A stretch of DNA of 64,000 nt from Lunularia cruciata. Taxonomy: Eukaryota > Streptophyta > Marchantiopsida > Lunulariales > Lunulariaceae. The notes beneath the pieces are model-generated. The model made no database searches and was not told the origin of the DNA. It saw nothing but the letters and a program-made list of their open reading frames with translations. The position numbers and the translations under genes were made by a program. The number at the start of each line of letters is the position of its first letter. Position 1 is the first letter of the stretch. Positions 47,160 through 58,321 of the stretch are shown one piece after another. The stretch is from contig OX419755.1 in NCBI GenBank assembly GCA_948567375.1, positions 1,679,001-1,743,000 on the forward strand, given 5' to 3'.

Positions 47160-50100
47160 ACTAAGCTATTGAATAGAAGTTATGGAGAGGGAGAGGGAAT
47201 GCAATGAGTGAGAGAGAAAGTATATTACCAGATTTTGGAAAACTTACCTACATACATCATATGAGTGAATAGTTGAATCGGTTTGTTTTTCAATTTTGAT
47301 TCTATTGGTACCTTTATTGAAGACTATGAAGAATTGAGTAGAAAGTTATGATGAATTTTAGATTTTTTAGGGTTTTGAATGATTACTTCACATTGAGAGT
47401 GATGGGCGAGAATTTTCATTCCTATTCTCCTAGTTTGAAATTTTTTAAGAAGGAAATTGAAAGTTATAAAAATGAATAATTTTTAGGGTTTGGAGAGATG
47501 GCATTTATTTACTCATATGAGTTGCAATTTGAGGGGTTGTGGTTTTGCAGGTATGGGGAGATATGGAAAGGAACATAGTGTGTTACAATTGTTATTCTTG
47601 TGCTAACCATGACTACACTTCCCCATGTGGGGTCACCAAGAGCAACTCGAGGTACACCATGCACGACCAAGAGCAGCTCAAGATACACTATGCACGGTGT
47701 GTCACCAATGCTTTACCTTGCAAGGTATAAAGACCCATGTGGGAAGGATGCACAAGGACTATGATTGAACTACTTGGGATGCTCACATGAGGTGAAAAAC
47801 CAAATTGACTGCAATGATACTCAAGATTTGCCAAATCTTGAGTATCCTTCTAGTGGATTTACCAAGCTATTTTAGGTGGCTACAACAATAGCAAGAGGAG
47901 ATATTTCTAAGTCAATTAGTTGGGTGTTAGGTGCTAGTCAACTTCTTGTGATGGAGAAGGACATAAGGGGCATTAGAATGATTGCTATTCGAGAGATCCT
48001 TTTGTGTTTGATTAGCCACATCATTCATCATTGTCCTTGAACATTGATCTCACTTCTGAGAGCACTTCAATCTACATTAGTTTGGAGTAGCTACACTTGG
48101 AAGTTGTCAAGCTATATCTCTAGGCATCAATGCACTCCTAGATATCCACCCGGAGTGGATTGTCCTACAAGTGGATGTTGAGAACAGTTTTAATAGCATG
48201 TCTCAAGCATCCATCTTTAGAGAGCTTAGGGAGGCTGGTGGATCCTTGGTGAGTATCATTCCTTTTTGCGGTTGATCTATGGCTCTCCTTCTTCTCTTTA
48301 TTACTAGCAAGGTTGATCACAAGAGGGAGTCATTGTCTTGGAGTCAATTTTTGGTACACAACAAGGAGGACCTTTGTTTGCCATGGCTCACTTTAGAGCT
48401 CTCTTGTCTACTATTTTGGCCATGCTAGGTTGTGTATTTCACTCCTTGGCAAACAATACACACATTGTGTACCCCATAGATCATATTAGGTAGGCCTTTG
48501 ATCACTTGATTATTGAGCTACATCTTGTATGCTTGAGAGCCAAGATGTCAAAGTGCAGAACATGCCCCCCTTTAGGTATCTCTCCCCACCTTGAACTTGC
48601 AAAGGGGTGTGTCATATCTATAGATGGACTGTGTGTTCTTGGAATGCCAATAGGATCTGAGGATTTTGTCATATGCTTCTTAGACATTGCCCTTGTAGAG
48701 GATATTCTCCATGTGGATGACTTTCTTGTACTAGGAAATCCATAGGTGGCATTTGGTACACTCTCCTCTAGTATTGCACGTTGATCAACTTACCTTCTCT
48801 ACATACTTCCCCCTTCCTTGACTTTCCTATCATGTTTCAGAGCTTTTGATAGGAGAATTGTGAAAGTCTTTGGTGATATAATCAGACAAGGACACTTGAG
48901 TGTGTGTTGGGGGGATTTGGCACATAAACAACCATCTCTACCAATCTTGTGCAGAGGGATAGGCCTATTATCAATGGAGGAGACATCACCTCTAGCATTT
49001 TTGAGTAGTTGTGCTCTCTTGGCACCTGTACTTCCTCCCATTTTGTGGTTGTTGATAGGCAAGTTTGGAGACATATGTAGCCAAGGTGGAGGAGGGATAC
49101 ATTTCTCTCCAGGTTTTATAACAATAGATGAGAGATGGTCTATCTCCACTGGCACAAGAGGACCTTCCATCCTTTGCTTCACTATTGTCAGATTGGACCA
49201 AAGATTTGCAGTCTTCCTTGATTAAGCAACAATGTCAACATACGCTACATTCTCTCTTAGTTGACTTCTCCATTCCTTGGGCCACTAGAGCATGTCTTTG
49301 CTCTTGCTCTAGCAAGGGTGCAAGCTCTTGGATCTTAGTTGCAACTATGCATTAGGGTATTCCAACTTTCACCAACCACCTTCTTTATAGCAATGAGGTT
49401 CCACCTAGGTTTGGTCCACCCATTTGCATTTTTGTTACTAAACTTGTGGTTCTGCACTAGATGCAACAATATGACACAATGTCCTTTGGGAGGACAGAGA
49501 ATAGCTACCCATGATTCCATCAAGGATATAGTGTTTGCTATGGCATGAGAGAATGGATACCTTGCTTGGAGGGAGCGTTTGTATGCTTTGCAAACAATAC
49601 GTGTCAGAGTAGACTTATATTTGGTCTAAGATAATCAAGTGATAGTGGTGGATGTATGGTTATAGATCCTATGCATGATGGAATTTTGGAGGAAGTGATT
49701 ACTCATCCACCTAGATGGGCGGCAAGCGCAGTAGTAACATGCAAGATCTTCATGTATAGGGGTATGCAACAATGTCACCTCTTTGTTCCTCTAGCCTTGG
49801 AGTTATATGGAGTGATGGATATGAAGTGATGGACACGACATTCAACACATTCCTCAAGGAGTGCACAAGAGCTTATCATACTAGATGTTAAGGGGTACCA
49901 CTCTCACTCTCATACTTTGTAGCATACTGTAGACAACATGTGTTCATTGCTCTATAGAGAGCATTGGCTGGTGCAATCCATAGGAAAGCAATCACACTAG
50001 GTGATGCTTCTTTGGATGCTCCAATAGTTTATAGACCTTGCAACTTGCATAGCTTGGATATCTTAGGTGTGGTAGTGCATATTTCTCATATCAATACTAT

Positions 50101-50215
50101 TGGGACCCAGCCCCATTTTACCTCTTTTCTCTCTCCCTTGTATGGTGCGATGGAGTCTTCCCATCCTTCATGTGTTCTATGCGGTTGCCTTTTTTTTTAC
50201 TAAGCTATTTAAGAG
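47160..50215 (+). mobile_element. Near full-length LINE with target-site duplication; parent of the short tail copies
   Basis: ACTAAGCTATT starts at 47160 and recurs at 50199, directly after the terminal T-run. The next six bases also match at four positions (GAATAG, TAAGAG). The element proper is therefore about 47177-50198 (3.0 kb). Its 3' tail runs from GCCCCATTTTACC through CTTCCCATCCTTCATGTG to GCGGTTGCC plus T9. The coding part has an N-terminal C2H2 finger, RT motifs and a Cys-rich C-terminal region, all interrupted by stops. Confidence 0.87.
47540..50100 (+). pseudogene. LINE ORF remnant: C2H2 finger, reverse transcriptase, Cys-rich nuclease-like end
   Basis: A finger at 47700-47753 reads CHQCFTLQGIKTHVGRMH (C-x2-C-x8-H-x4-H, shorter than usual). 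RT motif A near 48160 reads LQVDVENSFNS with its Asp. The block FGTQQGGPL is at 48350-48376. Motif C at 48446-48469 reads LANNTHIV where LADD is expected, so both catalytic Asp codons are Asn (48452-48457). Further on, a thumb-like region (48600-49130) is partly open, and FCTRCNNMTQC followed by GGQRIATHD (49440-49510) resembles the Cys-His region ahead of a restriction-like endonuclease in early-branching LINEs such as the R2 and NeSL groups. The last recognisable block is HLFVPLALELYG (49770-49810). Stops and shifts are frequent. Confidence 0.78.
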
Positions 50216-52690
50216 TATAGTGACTGTATATATGTTTTGAGTTAGGATGAATATCTAACTCTCGTTCCTAGCTACAAGGTTGCATAAATATGAGAATCAA
50301 TTTGTTGTCATTCTTTAATGCATCTAGTATCTTGAATGAAAGAGGTTCTGAAAAGTTCAACATGAATTCTGGTGAATATTTTTAGACCAATTGGACATGA
50401 TTAACTAAACACATTTACCAAAGATCTATACTAGATACTGTAAATAAAAGCATGTCCTTTTTGAGGGACCTAGATCCTTTTTGATTAATTTATATATTTA
50501 TTGTGATTTTCTTCCTCCATTGCTATTTGTGTTGATAATAACTGAAATGGAGTTTATATAGTGTAATTAACCTTAATATTGACTTTTTGGGTACAACAAA
50601 AATATTAGGATATAATCACATTATGTATAAGATGATGATATAAAATGATCTTAAAAATGTTTCTTGAAATTATACATATAGAAGATCTAGAGTTGAAGAT
50701 TATTTCCCCTAGTTAAATATAGAAAACATAATATTTATAGATATGGTGTATTAAGTATCAAAGTATTAGAAAACTCATTTGATCAATGAAATTACTTGAT
50801 AAGAACTTTTATATCATATATTTTGAAATTTCCAGTAATACTATGTGTAATAATTCTTTGTAAAGGTAAGAACCACAAACCAATTTCTAAGAGAAACCAA
50901 GGATGCTTTTGGTTTTTTAATCTAAAAAATAATTTTAAATTTTCTTTTCAAAATATCCAGAAAGCAATTATTTCTCTTGAATTAAATTTTGACTATAGTT
51001 AACATTAGAAACTAAGATAACATTCTTATACCAAAGATAACAAACAATTAGAGTATACAAGGAAAGACAAAAGACAAAAGAATTTAGTCATATAAGGGAG
51101 AGACAAAAGAGGTAGATCAAGTTAGGATTTTGATTATATTGTATAGATTTTACAAAAGGGTAAAATACCTAGCTTTTTTTTTTATCATAGATAGTTTAGA
51201 GGTAATATTTTACAGTCTTTGATAATTTATTGTATGCAACCTTTCTATAGAAACATTGCAATATTATAACTACGAGTGATTGGTTTCCTTATTATTCCAA
51301 GCAATGATGCAAGGTTTTTAGTATATGATGTTTAAGGTATATAGAAAATTTAGTTAATCAAGATAAAAATGAATTTGTGAAAAAATTAGAGTAATTATTG
51401 TAGCAACAAAATTTTAGTCAAATTTGACAAGTTCTTATTGAATCAGAAAAAAATGTTTTGGTAAGAACTGGTTGGTCCTTCAAGGATACGAGTTCAAGAT
51501 AACTAAAAATGAGATAAAATGTCACAATGCTGATAATCTATTATTTTATATTTAACCTCTTGGGTAGAGTCATTTCCCAAAAGAGTGTAATGTCACCACA
51601 TCTTATGCACTACAAAAAGATTAATCAAAATTAATCACACTCATTACAAATCTAATCCAATGATTCTTGATTGTGTTTTCTCATCATGTCTTGAATGTGA
51701 TGACTCATTTGTGATGAAGGTCACTTTGCCTTGGAATTTCCTTACCTCTTCTTGCACATCCGGATTATAGATTACTATTGTTGAGACACTCATATGTATT
51801 GAGATCCTTGTTCACATCATGAAAATTGTGGTCTTACAAGATCAGTAGACCCAAAAAGTCATATTAGTAGTAACCTAGAATGTTCATAAAAAGAGGGAGT
51901 AGGATCCTCCAAGGGTCCAATAATTGTGATGAAAATGCCCATGAAGTAGCATTCTATCCTTCCCAAATGACATAATGTCACAAGAGTCATGAATGGATCT
52001 TGCTACTTAATCTTATAGGATTGTGTTAGTTTACAATACTTCAAACATTTAGCAATCTATGATTGTATTGTCCATAAAATTTGTAGAGTCCCTAGAGATG
52101 AACCCTAGTTTTGCATGAATGATTCCACTCGCTCAAGTGCTTCTATGATCATGTCAAGATTCCTCACTTCTACTCAATTAAGCATGCAATCATTTATACA
52201 TGGTGCAGATGAATACCCATACACCAACTCAATTGTCTTGATGGTATAGACTTCATTTACTTGCAAACAAATGATGCACCAAATGAACACAATGATCATT
52301 AAGCCTTGGCCCTTTATACATGTGCTTTTTAGCTACCAAAGAATCATGTGGTTTTAATATACTAGAAATCTTTTAATTACATCTATGGCACTCAATGCTA
52401 ATCACATCCTATCTACTTATCCTATCCTAATCTAACCTATCCTATCCTAATCTAACCTAAGTTGGTGAGGACCAAATGGAACTACCAACTCAGCTATTCC
52501 ACCATCAATTACCAATAGGATGTAGTGTGGTGATACCTACACAAGTCTTCATTTTATATCCAAAGTAAGCTTCTATGAAGTACACACAAGTATGAGGGAT
52601 TGAGTACAAAGTGGTATGAGTGCTAATCTATCTACAACATGCTCTTACAAGATAATCATTCTGTACAAAACAGTTCAGTTGTTTGTACAT
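50216..52690. other. AT-rich stretch without a gene
   Basis: No credible gene. At 51090-51120 a short stretch (TATAAGGGAGAGACAAAAGAGGTA) resembles the LINE tail in minus orientation but lacks its 3' end. At 52405-52460 the unit CTAATCTAACCTATCCTATC repeats about twice. Confidence 0.5.
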
Positions 52691-55600
52691 TGGGTTGGCA
52701 ATTCTTGAGATAAACTTGCTTCTCTTTTGCACCGGTTGAGGAGTTCTCTGAGCTTCCATTGGTAATCCTTGATTTCTCATAGGAGGGTTTCTTATGTTTC
52801 TTGGAACTTAGTATTTGTGTGCTCTTGGAGTTTGACCTAAAACATCTTGAGTTGTTTGTTTATGTAGGCCTTCATTGTCAATGCATCTAGTTGGGTCTTG
52901 TGGTCCTTTATAACTATTTGTTCAAGTAGCTCCCCCATCTTTGTTCCAAGTTGTTTGAGGAGCTATGTTGCCACATGCCTGATTGTAGCTTGTAACTCTG
53001 CCTGTTCATTCTATAAATGTGTTTATTTGTTTTGAAGTTCCATCATAAGCTCATTTTGTATTTTTTTCATTGCTCATCCTTCTCTTGTTGGTGTTTGAGG
53101 CTTGTAGTGAGTTCTTGGATATGAAGATTGGTTAGCTTCTTCAAGTTCTTGTACCATGTTTATGCTATCATTGTCTTTGCGTGAGCCTTATCTAATTCCC
53201 CTTGTTAAGTAGTAACCTCCTTGTCTCATGCTCAGATCTGCTCGACATAGATTTCTTGTTGCTGAGCAACCACCTATATGATACTAGCAAGGTTGGAATT
53301 CAAACCTTGGAGAAGCTCTTTGTTCTCCTTCAATAAGGTGGTCTCTTCTTGCTGTTAATTTTCCAAGGTCTGGTCCTTCTTGTTGGAACATTCCTTCTCA
53401 ATATCCACCTCTTTCTTAACTTTGGCTAACTTGTTATGAAGATGAGCTTTCTCAAAACCATGTTGTGCAATTTGGTGGAGGTGTCTTACAAGCATGCCGG
53501 GGTACCTCAACATGCTTGTAAGTCACTAATGAGACCTAATGGTATCACCAAGCTCCTTGTAGGAGGGTAGGAATTCCTCTAAGGCTTCCATTGCCGATAT
53601 TGCCATGTTGAACATGTAAAGTATCACTAGCCAAGTAAGTGAGTTGCCTTTGAGCTTGAGGCAATGCAAGATTTCCTCTATATTACTCTTGTGTGTTGTT
53701 TGTTCATTACTTGTTGGTTGTTTACTCATAGGTTTGTCAACACAATTGTTCCTTGCTTTCTCATGGGATGTGGTCCAGCATTGTTGGCCTCATTGGTAGC
53801 TTATTATTGTATAGCTGACCTTCCATGGAGCTCTCCTCCTTCATTTTGAGGACATCATCCTTGGTGAGTTGTCTAGTACTTGGATGACCTTCTTCCCTAA
53901 TTGGTTTTTGATCATTTGGCGGTGCTTTGTCATCTTGCTTTGTTCCCAAAAACACAAATTTGTTCCCAAAACTCAAATTTGTTATTAAGCACTCCAAAGA
54001 CAAGGTTGATGAAGTTTACTACATCCTTTGGTGCCTTCTTGAGCTTGGATATAGTGATATTCTCATCTTCTTCTATTGTGTCCTTTCCTTTGGCCAAAGA
54101 TATCCCCATGTTCGTATCATTGTTTATTGTTTGGAAAAATTGTGCTTTATCGTTACCATCTCCAATATCCACATTGTCATGTAGTGTGGGTGACAAAATC
54201 CAAGTGAAGGAATCTTCACTTCCTAGTTTTGTATTATATACCAAAGCTACCTTCCCTTGGTTGTTGATTGTTTGTGATGTAGCTTGACTGGCTTTGCCCA
54301 TCATGTTGTCATTCCCTTTTTTTCCAAGGGCTTCTCTACTTCCACTTTTGCTAAACAAATTGTCAATCATTTGTACATTTCACTCTTGTTTCTTGCAGGC
54401 TTGGATCTTGGATCTTGGCTGCTAGCACTTTCTTACAAGGAATCACCATATTGTAGGACTCTTTGATTAATATAAACTCCTTCATATGAGCATACTCCTT
54501 GTCTGCCTCCTGCTATTTTGTTATTCTCTTAGGTAGGCTTGTGTGCACATTGAAATATATTGGATGGTGGAAGTGGCCAGGGTATTTCACCTTCTCTTCT
54601 TCAATAAGAAGGTCTATTCCTATGTAAAAATGAAAAACAAAGAGGACTACAATCATAGCTCTTCCTTCCATCATGTGTTCCAAAAGCTCATTGACACATT
54701 CTCAAAACATTTATGCACAACTTACGGATTTCCTTTCATATAGAAATTGGAAGAAAATTGCTTGCTTTAGGTTTACAAAGGTTGTTTGTTTTGACTTAAA
54801 GAGTTTCATGATCATTTTTTATGATGACTTGTTGGGTAGGATCTTTGAGGTCATCTCTTTGGTATTCATTTCTTGACTGCATATCAACAAATGAGTCTTC
54901 TATTTTGGCTTTGAGGCTCTTACTAGGATAAACCTAAGGAGTGTATATGTACATTTGACTGAAGTGCAAGCACTTGTGTCCCAACACTTGCTGCCAATGG
55001 TCTTCTGTCCAAAAAGAAGATTTTTTCTCAAGATTTTTTTGCTCATATGGGTATTATCAAGGATTTCCTCTAGTAGAGATATCTCCAATAGATTCCAACC
55101 CACAACAAAAACTCTAGATTTCTACTTCTTATGTAATCTGGCTGGCAGTATAGGCCCCATGCAAAACTTTCAAGAGGTTTGCTAACTATTTTTGCTGGCC
55201 TTCCTCATCTTGCCTTGGCTCTCACTTCCAAGGTTAGTTTTACCATCTTTGAATCTTTTAGTTTGGAGTAGCTTTACTTGGAGTATTTACCATGTTTCCA
55301 ACACCCTCTTACACAAAATCCCAAGTTTTTGCGCTCTACCAACAAAAGCAAATTCCCTTCAGGAGTGGGAAAAATTCTTGTGCGACAAAATTTGAGAAAT
55401 TGAAAAGTGAAAAAGTAGAATGTTCTTCCTTGCAAGGTGGGGACAACATTTTCTAGTTTTATCAAACCATTCTGTCCTTCAGACATCATGGCAATTGGTG
55501 AATGGTCATGGTCGCATCCCACATGCAGGTCACTCGGCGCAAAATGGTCAGAAACCTGCTCTTTGCAGCGACTTCATTTGAGACACATGAGTTTTGACAA

Positions 55601-55760
55601 CAATGTTGTTTGGTGGTGCATTGTTTGTTGGTGGAACCTCATAATGGTAGAACCTCATGATAGCACAAAATTTTTCAAGTTGGATTTGACATCTTCATAT
55701 TCTCCAAGACTTGTTGATGACAAGAAAATGTACTACTCTTGTTATAACAACAAAGGTTGC
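52690..55760 (-). pseudogene. Decayed coding-like region of unknown family, Lys/Gln/Glu-rich
   Basis: The minus strand gives coding-like pieces in order: 55522-55274, 55103-54900, 54370-53930 (146 codons, longest), 54003-53761, 53729-53526, and then a broken coiled-coil-like stretch (NEQAELQATIRHVA; TKMGELLEQIVIKDHKTQL) down to ~52690. The consistent strand and amino-acid character suggest one old gene of about 3 kb, possibly a transposon gag or ORF1. I recognise no catalytic motif and assign no function. Confidence 0.45.
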
Positions 55761-56997
55761 ACCTAGCTTGTTTGTATTTTTGATGTTTGTAATAACAAAG
55801 ATCTGCCGGGTAATCCCAATACCTCAAACCTTGTACCACTAGAACTAGGTTATAGTTGTTGTATTGGGGATTGATGTCTCCGTCGCAACAGCCTGTCTGA
55901 ACTTTGTATGTCGTTCCTTACTTCCTAAAGGATTTTTTAGTGACTAACAACTTCTCCTTGTCCTTGTTCTCAAGCTTCTGCACCACTTTGTAGTTAAACA
56001 AATAAACTAACAAAATAAATGAATTTACTCAAGTGAGGCAAAGGTAGATTACTACAATTATTCTTAAATAGAATTTACTTCGAGTTTAATAACTGTATAA
56101 GTATACTTCGTGACGTACTCTTGATAAATTATATACCACTTCAACAATTTCTAATATGATCAATAATTTGCTACCTATCAGTTGGATATAAATGTAGAAC
56201 GTCTTGATTTGGCTTGAATATCTTTCTATTCACATTGAACGTCGTTTAAAATTTAACCTCTCGGTTATAATTGAATTGAAATCTTAGTTTCATTTATTGT
56301 ATTCAAATTGATCTACTTATATATATATATATGTCCAGTGATAAATTCTAAGATATTATTTCCACATATTTATGACGATTAACTACGTTTTATGGCATGT
56401 GAACTCCTACACGTGGTTCAAATTGTTTACTTTTTTGTATATTTTAACACCATTGTTATCACGAAAAATCAAGTGCTGATTTCTAACTAGGAAACATGAG
56501 AAATACTGTCTTGACTGGAGACAATAAACGTAAGATCATGGCGCACAATAAGTACTGATGTTTTAAAAACTACGCAGGACAGCGAAGAGCAAAAGCTCAC
56601 ATCAAAATAAAATGCCTTATCAAAAAGCTGATCCTTGTCGAGATGGAAGGAGACAAGTAGTCTGGGCACTAGGAAAAGGCGTGCAATAAATCTGACTGCA
56701 CCATGTATGCACAACAGCATTGAGTACATATTGAGGATATTGGAGTTCTGGTTGGGATCTCATCCTAAGATCATCAAAACACACTAAAATATCTAAATGC
56801 TTTCAACCAGAGGCATACACGAAATACTTGTTGGGCTATCGAATGCAATTCTCATCAATTCTCTACACTAGTCTCGGGGCCGTCCAACCATCCATCCATC
56901 CATCCATTTCTACCTTTTCTCCATTTCCTTTCTGACCATTGCCAACTTGACACGTCAGGAGTTGCACTCTTTTGCATGTACCAATAGTCCAACTATG
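55761..56997. other. Unrecognised AT-rich stretch
   Basis: Nothing supported. It has a short TA run near 56320 and a CCAT run (CCATCCATCCATCCATCC) near 56890. Confidence 0.5.
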
Positions 56998-57112
56998 GAA
57001 AGACGAGAAAAACAACCGCGTAGAAAAAAGGCGAAGGATGGAAAGACCCCGCCAAGCCCTACAAGGACGAGAGGAAAAGGTAAAATAGATCCGAATAGTA
57101 CCTGGATGAAAA
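56998..57112 (-). mobile_element. LINE-tail copy, minus orientation (left member of a head-to-head pair)
   Basis: Reads CAACCGCGTAG, CGAAGGATGGAAAGACCCC, AAGCCCTACAAGG and GGTAAAATAGATCCGAATAGTACC. It reaches inward to the TACTATTGGGACC part of the parent. I found no clear target duplication. Confidence 0.75.
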
Positions 57113-57131
57113 ATTCTATGGATGGAGTTTT

Positions 57132-57330
57132 GATACTATTGGGATTTAGCACAATTTTATCCGTTGTCTTTCCTTGAAGGGCTTGATGTCTTCCCATCCT
57201 TGTTGTTATCACATGCAGTTGCCTTCCTTTTTCCGAAAAGAGATTTACGTATTTTGATAGACCCATCCTTGTTGTTATCACACGCAGTTGCCTTCCTTCT
57301 TTCGAAAAAAGATTTGTGTAGTTCGGTAGA
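57132..57330 (+). mobile_element. LINE-tail copy, plus orientation, with 69-bp tandem duplication
   Basis: Starts TGATACTATTGGGATTTAGC and runs to CACATGCAGTTGCC. It is of the second subtype (TTGTTATC). Its last part plus flank is duplicated: 57193-57261 and 57262-57330 (CCCATCCTTGTTGTTATCAC). It faces the previous copy across ~20 bases, so the pair could fold into a long imperfect hairpin. The differing subtypes argue for two independent insertions. Confidence 0.75.
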
Positions 57331-58201
57331 CCTCGTGGAATTGGCAAGAGAAGTAATTGGGGGTTTCAGAAATAGTTTGGACAGGTAAATAACTAATTTT
57401 ACTAAACTTGTACTAGGATGAAGTGCTAATAACTGAACCCTCCTAAATGGTGTAATTGATATTTAGTGCAAGTTGTGTCATTTAAAAAAATCAGACAAGA
57501 TGTTATAGATGTTTAGTTGTGTTGTATCAAAATAAATGTTAGTCAGAAGAGGTAATATGGCTTATTGATCGAGTTGCCACGTTTTTCTGGAGGGTGATTC
57601 ATGAGAATTTATGGCAGATACCATCTGCTCCGAAACATTTCGCTCTCCCCCAACTATTCAAACCGGAATTCACCATCAATGTGCGTTAATGGTGTGTGAA
57701 TGCTGATGTCACATGTCAGTAAACTAAGTGGTGAGTTTAATAATTTCGAACTGGTGTGGTGGTTCTTTTCAATGGATTGGTGCAGCAAGGGAGATTAAGA
57801 ATTATGGAAAATGACCTCTAGAAAGTTGATGGAGAGTCTAGAAATTTATTCAAAAAGTGCAATTAAAAATTATGCAATGGAAGATTAATTACCTGATTGC
57901 ATTGCATGCTCACATTTGGATTCAGAATCAAGACTTTAAGTTCACATCTGGATTTGCAACTAGGGCCAACCTTTCTACCAAACCCTTGTCCATCCACACC
58001 CGGCGCAGAGCACTTCTAACTGAGCGGAATGTGAGAAGTCAGTTTAGAGCGTTGCAAAAGAGGCTTCTAAACCGTTTAGGCGCCTCTAACTACCTGGGAG
58101 TTTTAGTTAGGCAGCTTTGGTTATTTTCTACAGCTAAGCGATACAAGTGATGGTGAATGTAAGGTGCCAATTCCACACAATTCCGCTCCCCACAGTTGGA
58201 G
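57331..58201. other. Unrecognised stretch
   Basis: No supported gene. The plus frame 57857-58150 (97 codons) shows no domain I know. Confidence 0.45.
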
Positions 58202-58321
58202 AGATGAATTGGAGCCTAGCCCCATTTTATCTCTCTTGTCTCTCCCTTGTACGGTCTTTCCATCCTTTTTGTGTTCTACGCGGTCGCCTTTTCCCACTGT
58301 GGTGTAGCGTAGATAAATTGG
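58202..58321 (+). mobile_element. LINE-tail insertion, plus orientation, probable target duplication
   Basis: The tail runs from AGCCTAGCCCCATTTTATC to CTACGCGGTCGCCTTTT (58213-58296). AGATGAATTGG (58202-58212) and AGATAAATTGG (58311-58321) match at 10 of 11 and may be the duplication. However, 14 extra bases then sit between the T-run and the right repeat, so this pairing is less certain than the others. Confidence 0.7.

Noticed and set aside
51055-51130. Further LINE-tail copy
   Set aside because: Only ~25 bases resemble the tail, the diagnostic GCGGTCGCC end is missing and no target duplication was seen.
4908-58310. Reading the short tail units as an independent SINE family
   Set aside because: The units have different 5' ends and no RNA polymerase III promoter; 5'-truncated LINE copies explain them better. 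A genome-wide search could reverse this.
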